A stretch of DNA of 64,000 nucleotides from Anaerolineales bacterium (GTDB lineage Bacteria; Chloroflexota; Anaerolineae; 4572-78; J111): positions 310,001-374,000 of the forward strand of contig JABTUK010000005.1 in assembly GCA_015075405.1 (NCBI GenBank), in the 5' to 3' direction. The number at the start of each line of letters is the position of its first letter. The stretch's first letter is position 1. This document shows, in pieces, positions 49,412-56,732 of this stretch. The notes under the pieces were generated by a model. The model searched no databases and was not told where the DNA came from. It saw only the letters and a list, made by a program, of their open reading frames with translations. Position numbers and translations under genes: made by a program.

Positions 49412-50434
49412 ATGAACAAATACGTCCTCAAAAAAGTCGGCTGGGCCTTGTTGACGGTGCTTTTTGTGGTGCTGCTCAACTTTTTCCTGTTTCGCATCCT
49501 GCCCGGCGACCCAGCCCGCACCGTCAGAGACCCGCGCCTGAAACAGGATGCTATTATCGCCCTGCGCGAGCGGTTTGGGCTGGATAAGCCGGTCATCAAC
49601 TGTGTCGAAGCCATCTCCCCGCTCAAACTGGGCAGTTGCGCGGCCAATCCCCTGGAAACTCAATTTGGACGCTACATCATCAATTTGCTGCAAGGAGAAC
49701 TGGGCACCAGCTTTCACACCCAGCGGCCGGTAGCCACCATTCTGTATGAAAACTTGTGGAACACCATCCTGCTCATTGGCCCCGGCGTTCTTCTCTCGAT
49801 TATTTTTGGCGTCCTGCTGGGGCTAATTGCCGCCTGGAAATCCCGTACGGTCCTTGACTACAGCGCCCTTATTGGGGCATTGGTCGCCTGGGCCTGCCCG
49901 ACCTTCTGGTTTGGCATGATCCTGCTTTTCTGGGGTACCAGCCAATTCGGGCTGCCTATCGGCGGCAAAATCACCGCCGGGGGCAACTTTAGCAATGTTT
50001 GGGAAGAGTGGCTCGATATTGGCCGCCACATGATCTTGCCGACCTTAACCTACTCGATTATTTACGCCGGGCAGTACACCCTCTTTATGCGCAGCGCGGT
50101 CCTCGAAATCTTTTCAGAAGATTATGTGTTGACCGCCAAAGCCAAGGGCTTAAATTCCTTCCAGATTTTGCGCGACCATGCCCTGCCCAATGCTCTTTTG
50201 CCCACCGTTACCGTCGTCGCGCTGAACCTGGGCTTTTTGGTTTCCGGGGCCATCGAGGTCGAGACTGTCTATTCCTGGCCCGGTTTGGGGCAGGCGGTGG
50301 TCGAAGCGGTGGGCCGGCAGGATTACCCCGTGCTGCAAGGCGCGTTCCTGCTCCTGGCTATCAGCGTTATTTTTGCCAACCTGGCTGCGGATTTGTTGTA
50401 TTCGTATCTGGACCCGCGGATACAGACAGGGTGA
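49412..50434 (+). CDS. Peptide ABC transporter permease (DppB-type)
   Basis: A 340-residue inner-membrane permease with six membrane segments. The start MNKYVLKKVGWALLTVLFVVLLNFFLFRILPGDP and the following RERFGLDKP are characteristic of DppB/OppB. The cytoplasmic EAA loop is VLTAKAKGLNSFQILRDHALPNALLP (about 232-257), and the C-terminus GAIEVETVYSWPGLGQAVVEAVGRQDYPVLQGAFLL is also classical. Works as a heterodimer with the DppC-type subunit. No clear ribosome-binding site: the heptad element runs to 10 nt before the ATG, with only CCCGGTTTTCC in between. Confidence 0.96.
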   Translation: MNKYVLKKVGWALLTVLFVVLLNFFLFRILPGDPARTVRDPRLKQDAIIALRERFGLDKPVINCVEAISPLKLGSCAANPLETQFGRYIINLLQGELGTSFHTQRPVATILYENLWNTILLIGPGVLLSIIFGVLLGLIAAWKSRTVLDYSALIGALVAWACPTFWFGMILLFWGTSQFGLPIGGKITAGGNFSNVWEEWLDIGRHMILPTLTYSIIYAGQYTLFMRSAVLEIFSEDYVLTAKAKGLNSFQILRDHALPNALLPTVTVVALNLGFLVSGAIEVETVYSWPGLGQAVVEAVGRQDYPVLQGAFLLLAISVIFANLAADLLYSYLDPRIQTG

Positions 50435-50493
50435 TACGTGATACGTGATACGTGAGGCGCAAATTTTCACGCATCACGTATCACGCATCACGA
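50431..50493. repeat. Heptad inverted repeat (GTGATAC/ATCACGT)
   Basis: GTGATAC-GTGATAC-GTGATAC-GTGAGGC and the complementary GCATCACGTATCACGCATCACG. It contains the TGA stop of the permease gene and ends 15 nt before the next ATG. Confidence 0.93.
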
Positions 50494-50508
50494 TATGGAG
50501 GTGAAAGC

Positions 50509-51441
50509 ATGGACATCCTCACCAACTTCTGGCACAGCTTCAAACAGCAGCGTATGGGTATGCTTGGCCTCATCATGCTTGTTGTCACCGTGCTGATGGC
50601 GATTTTTGCGCCGCTGCTGGCCCCTTACGACCCGGAAGCGCCGGTCAAAGTAAGCATCGAGAATATCTACGCGCCACCCAATGCCGAACACCCCCTGGGC
50701 ACCGACGATGCCGGCAAGGATGTTTTGACCAATTTGATTTATGGAGCGCGGGTATCTCTCACCATCGGTTTTTTCACCGCCTTTATTGCCCTGGTCATTG
50801 GCGGCGTCGTGGGGATTATCGCCGGGTTTTACGGCAGGCAGGTTGAAAATGCGCTGATGCGCCTGACCGACATTTTGCTGGTGCTGCCCGACCTGCCGCT
50901 GATGATTATTCTCATCGCCCTGCTGGGGCGCAGTATGTGGATTATTATCATCGTGCTCGGCATCTTAAGCTGGACCAGTACCGCCCGCGTGGTCCGTTCG
51001 CAAACTCTGGCGGTCAAAGAGCGTAAATTTGTCCATCGCGCCCGCGCCGTCGGGGCCGGGAATCTGTATATCATCCGCCGCCACATCTTTCCGATGGTTT
51101 TTCCGTTGATGGTGGTCAATGCGGTTTTGGTCATTTCCAGCGCCATCTACAATGAGAGTGTGCTGGGCTTCCTGGGCCTGGGCGACCCGACCCGCCTGAG
51201 TTGGGGCCAGATGCTTCAATTCGCCTTTAGTCGAGGCGGCATGAGCGCCGGGGCCTGGTGGTCGCTGGTGCCGCCCGGCCTGGCGATTGTCTGGGTGGTG
51301 CTGGCTTTAACCCTATTGGGCAACGGCCTGGAGCGCGTCTTCAACCCGCGCCTGGAACTGCATCACCTGTCCGTTGGGCCAAAAATGGTGGCTCGATCCG
51401 CCCAACCCCCGGAAACGTCCCCTGCTCCGGCTGGAAAGTAG
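50509..51441 (+). CDS. Peptide ABC transporter permease (DppC-type)
   Basis: A 310-residue permease. N-terminal FWHSFKQQRMGMLGLIMLVVTVLMAIFAPLLAPYDPEAP and NAEHPLGTDDAGKDVLTNLIYGARVSLTIGF are the OppC_N and LGTD..GRD.L..L..G.R.SL signatures. The EAA loop is VHRARAVGAGNLYIIRRHIFPM (about 180-201), and ILSWTSTARVVRSQTLAVKERKFV precedes it. Ends with a short polar tail. GGAGGTGAAAGC before ATG 50509 decides the start; the frame to 50452 is repeat. Partner of the DppB-type subunit. Confidence 0.96.
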   Translation: MDILTNFWHSFKQQRMGMLGLIMLVVTVLMAIFAPLLAPYDPEAPVKVSIENIYAPPNAEHPLGTDDAGKDVLTNLIYGARVSLTIGFFTAFIALVIGGVVGIIAGFYGRQVENALMRLTDILLVLPDLPLMIILIALLGRSMWIIIIVLGILSWTSTARVVRSQTLAVKERKFVHRARAVGAGNLYIIRRHIFPMVFPLMVVNAVLVISSAIYNESVLGFLGLGDPTRLSWGQMLQFAFSRGGMSAGAWWSLVPPGLAIVWVVLALTLLGNGLERVFNPRLELHHLSVGPKMVARSAQPPETSPAPAGK

Positions 51442-51545
51442 AGGATAGAAGATGGAAGATAGAGGATGGAGAATAGAGGATTGGTGATAGAACAAAATCG
51501 TAAATCGAAAATACCCAAAGGGCACAGTGTCGTAAATCCAAAATC
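51438..51545. repeat. Heptad repeat (GAGGATA, ATCGTAA)
   Basis: GAGGATA-GAAGATG-GAAGATA-GAGGATG units, then ATCGTAA/ATCGAAA units. It begins at the DppC stop codon and continues in frame through the first about 25 codons assigned to the DppD-type ATPase. Confidence 0.88.
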
Positions 51546-52524
51546 GGCTGCTCCTTTGCTGCTTGACGTGCGTAACCTGTCGGTAGATTTTGTAACCCCC
51601 GGCCAGCCGCCCGCCCACGCCTTGCAAGATGTCAGCTTTACCCTGCGTGAAGGCGAAATGCTGGGCATTGTCGGCGAAAGCGGTTGCGGCAAAAGCACGC
51701 TGATGCTCAGCCTGATGCGCTTGCTGGCTGCTGCCGGCCGGATTACCAACGGCCAGGTTCTCTTTCGCGACCAGGATTTGTTGGATTTGAGCGAGGCGGA
51801 CATGGCCCGCGTCCGTTGGAAAAATATCTCGATGATTTTTCAGGGGGCGATGAATGCCTTGAACCCGGTGCGCCGGATAGGCGACCAGATTGCTGAAGCC
51901 ATCTGGCAGCACTACCCCGTTTCCGATAAAGCGACGGTCGAGGAACGCGTTTCGGCCTTGCTGGACATGGTCGGCATTATACCCAGCCGCAAAAGCCAAT
52001 ATCCTCACCAATTCTCCGGAGGGATGCGCCAGCGGGCCATGATTGCCATGGCCTTGGCCTGCACGCCCCAGGTGGTAATTGCCGATGAACCGACCACCGC
52101 CCTGGATGTGATGATCCAGGCCCAAATTCTGGAACTGCTGGGCGAACTACGTGATAAATTGGGGCTGGCTGTGCTGTTTGTCACCCACGATTTGGGCATT
52201 GTGGCCGAGGTGTGCGACACGGTTCTGGTGATGTATGGCGGCATCGTGGCCGAATACGGCGATGTAGATACGATTTTTAATCATCCGCAGCATCCCTACA
52301 CCCAAGAACTGCTCAAGGCTTTCCCGGATGTGTCCAACCTCAAAGATAAGCTGATTTCCATTCCCGGCTCTCCGCCCCGCCTGAACGCCCTGCCGCCCGG
52401 CTGCCGCTTTGCCCCGCGCTGTCCCGCTGTTTTCGAGCGCTGCCACACCACCCCACCGCCTCTCTACCTCACCGACAAAGCCAGGCAGCATTATGCCAGT
52501 TGTTATCTGGTTGAAGGAAATTAA
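51466..52524 (+). CDS. Peptide ABC transporter ATP-binding protein (DppD-type)
   Basis: An ATPase of up to 352 residues. Core: LLDVRNLSVDFVTPG (about 30-45), Walker A GESGCGKSTLMLS (near 69), Q loop MIFQGAMNALNPV, signature FSGGMRQRAMIAMAL, Walker B VVIADEPTTALDVM and H switch FVTHDLGIV. The C-terminus has the oligopeptide-transporter domain with PPGCRFAPRCPAVFERC (cysteines that bind an iron-sulfur cluster in DppD/OppD relatives). The N-terminal 25 residues are encoded by a heptad repeat, so the start is uncertain; no strong Shine-Dalgarno sequence decides it. Pairs with the DppF-type ATPase. Confidence 0.95.
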   Translation: MENRGLVIEQNRKSKIPKGHSVVNPKSAAPLLLDVRNLSVDFVTPGQPPAHALQDVSFTLREGEMLGIVGESGCGKSTLMLSLMRLLAAAGRITNGQVLFRDQDLLDLSEADMARVRWKNISMIFQGAMNALNPVRRIGDQIAEAIWQHYPVSDKATVEERVSALLDMVGIIPSRKSQYPHQFSGGMRQRAMIAMALACTPQVVIADEPTTALDVMIQAQILELLGELRDKLGLAVLFVTHDLGIVAEVCDTVLVMYGGIVAEYGDVDTIFNHPQHPYTQELLKAFPDVSNLKDKLISIPGSPPRLNALPPGCRFAPRCPAVFERCHTTPPPLYLTDKARQHYASCYLVEGN

Positions 52525-52621
52525 GGGAACTCGAAGTATGGAACTAAGGGAACTGAGGGAACTCTAGGAACTTAATTGTTTTATGAGTTCCCTTAGTTCC
52601 AATGAGTTCCTTCAGTTCCCT
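52524..52621. repeat. Nonamer-unit inverted repeat (GGAACTnnn)
   Basis: GGAACTAAG-GGAACTGAG-GGAACTCTA units and the complementary TGAGTTCCCTTAGTTCC array around TTGTTT. Overlaps the DppD stop and ends 22 nt before the DppF ATG. Sister of 41490. Confidence 0.92.
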
Positions 52622-52642
52622 GGTTTTCAAAGGTTATTATCA

Positions 52643-53638
52643 ATGAGTGAAATACCCGTTCTCCAAACCCAGAACTTATGCAAATTCTTTCCCGTAGGCC
52701 GGGTTGGGCTGTTTGGTCCGCAGCGGCAAGTGCATGCGGTGGATGGCGTCAGCCTGGAGTTGCAGCGGGGCGAGATTCTGGCGCTGGTGGGCGAGAGCGG
52801 CTGCGGTAAATCTACCCTGGTGTTGACCCTGTTAGGGCTGGAGCACGCCAGTAGCGGTACGATCACCTTTAACGGCCGAGATGTGACTCACCTCAATGGG
52901 GTCGGGCTAAAAGAGATGCGCCGCCATATCCAGATGATTTTTCAAGACCCGTTTGAGTCGCTCAACCCGATTATGACCATCGGCGAAATTGTGGCCGAGC
53001 CGCTGCTGGTTCATGGGATTGGCGGGAGCAAAGCCGAGCGGCTTCAACGCGCCAGCCAGGCGTTGGAAGACGCCGGCCTGAAACCGGCCAGCAACTTCAT
53101 CAACCGCCGCCCGCACGAGCTTTCGGGCGGACAGCGCCAGCGGGTGGTTATTGCCGCCGCATTGGTCTTGGAGCCGGACGTGCTGCTGGCCGATGAGCCG
53201 GTCTCGATGCTTGATGTTAGCATCCGGGCCGAAATCCTCAACCTGCTGGCCGAGCTGCGCGACCGGCGCGGCGTGTCGGTTATTTACATTACCCACGATT
53301 TGGCGACTGCCGCCTACATCGCCGACCGGGTGGCGGTCATGTACCTGGGCCGCATTGTCGAAATTGGCTCGGCCCAGGAGGTGTTAACAAATCCAACCCA
53401 TCCCTACACCCAAGCCTTGCTCTCGGTCATCCCCGTGCCCAATCCCCGTTTGCGGCATAAGCGGACCATTTTGCAGGGCGACCCGCCCAACCCCATCAAT
53501 TTGCCCTCTGGCTGTCGTTTCCATCCTCGCTGTCCCCTGGCCTTTGAGCGTTGCCCCCAGGTTGACCCGCAGTTAATGCCGGTCAGCAATGGTCATGAAG
53601 CGGCCTGTTTGCTCGTTGAGCCAATTCAGGTTGAATAA
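52643..53638 (+). CDS. Peptide ABC transporter ATP-binding protein (DppF-type)
   Basis: A 331-residue ATPase: LQTQNLCKFFPVGRVGLFGPQRQVHAVDGVSLEL, Walker A GESGCGKSTLVLT (near 50), Q loop MIFQDPFESLNP, signature LSGGQRQRVVIAAAL, Walker B VLLADEPVSMLDVS, H switch YITHDLATA, and the C-terminal PSGCRFHPRCPLAFERCPQVDPQL cysteine cluster. The F-subunit hallmarks (FQDPF..LNP and P..SMLD) distinguish it from DppD. Start at ATG 52643; upstream residues from 52583 are repeat-coded. Last gene of the importer operon, convergent with the toxin gene 11 bp away. Confidence 0.96.
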   Translation: MSEIPVLQTQNLCKFFPVGRVGLFGPQRQVHAVDGVSLELQRGEILALVGESGCGKSTLVLTLLGLEHASSGTITFNGRDVTHLNGVGLKEMRRHIQMIFQDPFESLNPIMTIGEIVAEPLLVHGIGGSKAERLQRASQALEDAGLKPASNFINRRPHELSGGQRQRVVIAAALVLEPDVLLADEPVSMLDVSIRAEILNLLAELRDRRGVSVIYITHDLATAAYIADRVAVMYLGRIVEIGSAQEVLTNPTHPYTQALLSVIPVPNPRLRHKRTILQGDPPNPINLPSGCRFHPRCPLAFERCPQVDPQLMPVSNGHEAACLLVEPIQVE

Positions 53639-53648
53639 ACCGAAGGGG

Positions 53649-53912
53649 TTATGGATTCTTCAAACAATCATCGTGATTATCAACATTGCGGAGAATTTTA
53701 TCATTGCCCTCAAACTGAAAAGAAAAACGGTATTTCTCGTCCACCCGACCTTCATAAATATTATCCGTTCTGCCCTTGATTTTTTCAACCTGCAAAGAAG
53801 GATGGCGAGGATTCTCATCTAAAAGCCGGAGCGCCTTTTTCATCTTCTGCTGGATATGGGTGGGCAATCTCTGGTACGCTTTTTTGAAACGGTGAGTGAG
53901 AACTATCGGCAT
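53649..53912 (-). CDS. RelE/ParE-superfamily toxin
   Basis: An 87-residue type II toxin-like protein: LTHRFKKAYQRLPTHIQQKMKKALRLLDENPRHPSLQVEKIKG, then IYEGRVDEKYRFSFQFEGNDKILRNVDNHDDCLKN. The helix-hairpin followed by a four-strand sheet, the central R-x-D-x-x-Y-R-F-x-F and the final V..HD.....P pattern are typical of RelE/ParE toxins. RelE members cut mRNA at the ribosome, ParE members block gyrase; I cannot choose. It follows its antitoxin gene with an 18-bp gap on the minus strand. Confidence 0.9.
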   Translation of the reverse strand: MPIVLTHRFKKAYQRLPTHIQQKMKKALRLLDENPRHPSLQVEKIKGRTDNIYEGRVDEKYRFSFQFEGNDKILRNVDNHDDCLKNP

Positions 53913-53930
53913 AAACTAACTCCAACACCT

Positions 53931-54218
53931 TTATTCGGGGGTGTCGAGAAAGTCCAACGCCTCGTCCACATTTTCAAAGCGATGAACTCGTCCAGCTTCA
54001 AGGTCAGCTTGAGCTTCGCGCTCTCCGCTTTGCCAGCGCTCTGTCCAAAAATAAGCTTGGCTACGATCTATGACAACCTTAGGGATTAAACGTAACGAGC
54101 CGTCTGCCTCGACTATAACTTCGAGGGTGTCCCCTTCTTGTAAGTTTGCCTCCCGCCGAATCGAGGCCGGTAAAGTAATTTGACCGTTGCTTCGAATTTG
54201 TAAAATTATGTTATACAT
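53931..54218 (-). CDS. AbrB/MazE-family antitoxin
   Basis: A 95-residue antitoxin. The swapped-hairpin DNA-binding domain is ILQIRSNGQITLPASIRREANLQEGDTLEVIVEADGSLRLIPK (about 5-48), with the G.ITLP..IR signature of AbrB-like proteins. The acidic C-terminal half (SGEREAQADLEAGRVHRFENVDEALDFLDTPE) is the likely toxin-neutralising tail. Upstream on the minus strand are a TTGACT/TATAAT promoter and a palindrome over the start of transcription, consistent with autoregulation. Confidence 0.92.
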   Translation of the reverse strand: MYNIILQIRSNGQITLPASIRREANLQEGDTLEVIVEADGSLRLIPKVVIDRSQAYFWTERWQSGEREAQADLEAGRVHRFENVDEALDFLDTPE

Positions 54219-54281
54219 ATTCCTGAATTTTTATAGCAGTAGATAAATTTATTTGTGGATTTATAAAATAGTTGATTTGCA

Positions 54282-54301
54282 AAATCTGAGAAATCAGATT
54301 T
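54282..54301. promoter_or_regulatory. Palindrome at the toxin-antitoxin promoter
   Basis: AAATCTGA-GAAA-TCAGATTT, a perfect 8-bp inverted repeat. On the minus strand it begins 5 bp after the -10 box, covering the expected start of transcription: a likely operator for the AbrB-type antitoxin. Confidence 0.55.
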
Positions 54302-54306
54302 ATGAA

Positions 54307-54334
54307 ATTATAGCAAAAAATGGTTGACAGTCAA
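54307..54334 (-). promoter_or_regulatory. Promoter of the toxin-antitoxin operon
   Basis: On the minus strand TTGACT (54329-54334), 16 bp, TATAAT (54307-54312). The -35 lies inside the first codons of the divergent C45 gene. Confidence 0.6.
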
Positions 54335-55366
54335 AAAAATCTAATCCCTCTTCTAAAAATCTCCGGCTCGCACTTTGAAGCGGGCCGCCAGCTTGGTGCA
54401 GCTACGGCTGACACACTGCGCCGGCCGGTCACACCGCCCGTAGGTTGCACCTGGGATGACATGCGCCGTCTGGCCCAGCCTTATCTGGAAATGACTCAAG
54501 CTGTTATCCCCTGGCTGCACCGGGAAATGGAAGGTATCGCCGCCGGTAGCGGTCTGGACGTGCTAGATTTGTACGCCCGCGCTACGGAGGAGATTTGGGA
54601 CGCACCCCCCCCCGCTGCGGGGGGGGAAAGGGGGGGGTGCTCCGACTTCGCCGCCGGCCCGCCGGCCACCTTTGACGGCGGCATCTGGCTGGCTCACAAC
54701 AACGATTTGGGGCCGGAGGCGCGCGAGCGGGTGGTGGCCGTCGAGTGGCAGGTGGAGGACCAGCCGCGCCTGTTCACGCTCGGCGTCGGCCCCTTCATTA
54801 GTATTGGCTACAACGCGGCGGGGTTGGCCCTGACCGGCAACGAGCTTTCGCCCAACGACGACAAAATCGGCGTACCCCGGCTGCTGCTGGTGCGCGACAT
54901 TCTGGCCCAGCGCACGGCTCAGGCTGCGCTTACTGCCGCCGCCCGACCCGAACGGGCTTCCAGCTACAACCAGCTCATCAGCCACGCCGACGGCACAATT
55001 GTCAATTTTGAGGGCGCGGCCACCGACTATGAGCTAATTTACGCCCAGGATGGCTGGACCGTCCACACCAACCATTACTGCTCAACCAAAATGGCCGCGT
55101 ATGAGCGCGACCCTGCGGAAACACGCGGCTCGTGTCTGCGCTATGAGCGCGCCCGCGCCTTGATGGAGACCCGCTCCGGTCCGGTCACGCCCGACATGCT
55201 CAAAACCTTTCTGTCCGACCACGCCCACGCCCCAGACTCTCTCTGCCGGCACGGTGGCGAAACCGAAACCGTTTTTTGGGCCATCATTGACCTCATGCAC
55301 GGCGCGATTGAGTACGGGCGCGGCCAGCCCTGCGCTTCAACTCCACAGTATTTTCGTTTCGATTGA
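54320..55366 (+). CDS. C45-family autoprocessing hydrolase/acyltransferase
   Basis: A 348-residue Ntn-hydrolase of the C45 (isopenicillin N acyltransferase-like) family: SGSHFEAGRQLGAATADTLRR at the start, a helical alpha part, then GGCSDFAAGPPATFDGGIWLAHNNDLGPEARERVVAVEW. In this family the precursor cuts itself before a cysteine that becomes the N-terminal nucleophile; here that is Cys107. Further marks are GFISIGYNAAGLALTGNELSPND-like GLALTGN and TNHYCS. A 39-bp palindrome occupies codons 95-107 exactly, ending with the Cys107 codon, so the inserted residues lie in the linker at the cleavage point. Substrate unknown (amide or peptide bond). Confidence 0.92.
   Translation: MVDSQKNLIPLLKISGSHFEAGRQLGAATADTLRRPVTPPVGCTWDDMRRLAQPYLEMTQAVIPWLHREMEGIAAGSGLDVLDLYARATEEIWDAPPPAAGGERGGCSDFAAGPPATFDGGIWLAHNNDLGPEARERVVAVEWQVEDQPRLFTLGVGPFISIGYNAAGLALTGNELSPNDDKIGVPRLLLVRDILAQRTAQAALTAAARPERASSYNQLISHADGTIVNFEGAATDYELIYAQDGWTVHTNHYCSTKMAAYERDPAETRGSCLRYERARALMETRSGPVTPDMLKTFLSDHAHAPDSLCRHGGETETVFWAIIDLMHGAIEYGRGQPCASTPQYFRFD
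54602..54640. repeat. 39-bp in-frame palindrome ending in the nucleophile codon
   Basis: GCACCCCCCCCCGC-TGC-GGGGGGGGAAAGGGGGGGTGC; 13 codons in register (APPPAAGGERGGC). Same GC-rich class as 6027, 46169 and 56564. Confidence 0.9.
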
Positions 55367-55385
55367 TTTCAAGTAAAATGCAATG

Positions 55386-55440
55386 TGCGTCTTGCGTGTT
55401 GCGTCTTGCGTATTCCGTAAACGCAAGACGCAACACGTTT
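55386..55440. repeat. Heptad inverted repeat (GCGTCTT/GCGTGTT)
   Basis: GCGTCTT-GCGTGTT-GCGTCTT-GCGTATT followed by ACGCAAGACGCAACACG; ends 33 nt before the cinA ATG. Confidence 0.92.
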
Positions 55441-55472
55441 CAGGATTCTTCATCTTACTATCGAGGATTTTT

Positions 55473-56732
55473 ATGCACGCCGAAATTGTGATGACCGGCA
55501 GCGAACTGCTGCTGGGTGAAATTGTGGATACCAACGCCACGATGATGGCCAAGATGTTACGCAACATCGGGCTGAATTTATTTTACAAAACCACTGTAGG
55601 CGACAATGAAGAGCGCATTACCCAGGTGCTCAACATTGCCCTCGACCGCTCGCCGGTGGTTATTACCTCCGGCGGCCTCGGCCCGACGGTGGATGACGTG
55701 ACCCGCCAGGCCGTGGCCAACGCCACCGGGCGCAGGCTGGTTTACAGTGAAGAACTGGAAGCGCAGATTGCCGCTCGCTTTCGCAGTTTTGGCCGGCCCA
55801 TGGCCGACAACAACCGCCGCCAGGCCTATTTGCCGGAGGGAGCGCTGCCCCTGCCCAACCCGGCCGGCACGGCCCCCTGCTTTTTAAGTGAGGATACCCG
55901 CGGGCGCGGCTTCATTATCTCCCTGCCCGGCGTGCCCCGCGAGTTGGAATATATGATGACTCACACCGTCATCCCGCTGCTGGTCGAGCGCATGGGTGGG
56001 GCCAAAATTATCAAGGCCAGGGTGCTGCGGACCTGCGCGGTGGGCGAAAGCAACATTGACCGGGCCATTGGTGATTTGATGCTCGAACGCAACCCGACCG
56101 TCGGCCTATCGGCCCACGCCGGGCAAACCGATGTGCGCATCACTGCTAAAGCTGATAGCGAGGCCGAAGCCGACGCGCTGATTGCCGCAATGGAAGCCCG
56201 GCTGCGCGAGCGCCTGGGGGTAGCCATTTACGGCGTGGACAAAGAAACCGTCGCCGAAATCGTGGGCCGGCTGCTGGCCGAAAAAGGGTTGAAGCTGGGC
56301 GTGGTAGACACGCTGACCGGCGGCCAACTGGCCCGCGAACTGATTGAGGCCGGCTTCCGCGAGGCGCTGGTCGCCGATGTGACGGCAAACACTCCGGCGG
56401 AAGCGGCGGCGGCGGTAGGGTTGACCCCTATTCCGGCAGACGGTGATGCCTTCGCCGGGGCTTTGGCCCAGGCAGTTACTCCGGCGGACGGAGTGGGGCT
56501 GGCAATTCTCGGCCCGCTGTCTGATGGGACGGATGACCGGCTGACCTTCATCGCTGTGCATGGCCCACCCCCCGTTTACGGGGGAGGGGGTAGTCAGCCG
56601 CGGTCGCAACTACCAGGACAGCGACCATACCCGCCGCTGGATGGTCATCCAGGGGTTAGATTGGGTGCGGCGAGCGGTGTTGGGACAGTTGAGTTCGCCG
56701 GTGGATTGGAATTGAAAATTACCCTATGTTAA
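55473..56732 (+). CDS. cinA: CinA-like protein with repeat-disrupted C-terminus
   Basis: As read, 419 residues. The N-terminal molybdopterin-binding-like domain is complete: EIVMTGSELLLGEIVDTNATMMAKML, TSGGLGPTVDDVTRQAV, LPNPAGTAPCF and SLPGVPRELEYMM. The C-terminal domain is diverged: the usual ESCTGG active-site motif of the NMN deamidase reads DTLTGG (near 277), so that activity is doubtful. At 56564 a GC-rich palindrome follows AVHG, and the residues after it look non-native. In the +1 frame the sequence continues YQDSDHTRRWMVIQGLDWVRRAV, a plausible CinA ending, to a TGA at 56713-56715. One extra base in the palindrome (real or a sequencing error) would explain this. Confidence 0.85.
   Translation: MHAEIVMTGSELLLGEIVDTNATMMAKMLRNIGLNLFYKTTVGDNEERITQVLNIALDRSPVVITSGGLGPTVDDVTRQAVANATGRRLVYSEELEAQIAARFRSFGRPMADNNRRQAYLPEGALPLPNPAGTAPCFLSEDTRGRGFIISLPGVPRELEYMMTHTVIPLLVERMGGAKIIKARVLRTCAVGESNIDRAIGDLMLERNPTVGLSAHAGQTDVRITAKADSEAEADALIAAMEARLRERLGVAIYGVDKETVAEIVGRLLAEKGLKLGVVDTLTGGQLARELIEAGFREALVADVTANTPAEAAAAVGLTPIPADGDAFAGALAQAVTPADGVGLAILGPLSDGTDDRLTFIAVHGPPPVYGGGGSQPRSQLPGQRPYPPLDGHPGVRLGAASGVGTVEFAGGLELKITLC
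56564..56590. repeat. GC-rich palindrome in cinA
   Basis: CCCACCCCCCGT-TTA-CGGGGGAGGGGG; homopolymer runs on both arms make it prone to length errors. The native frame of the gene is lost at this point. Confidence 0.85.
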
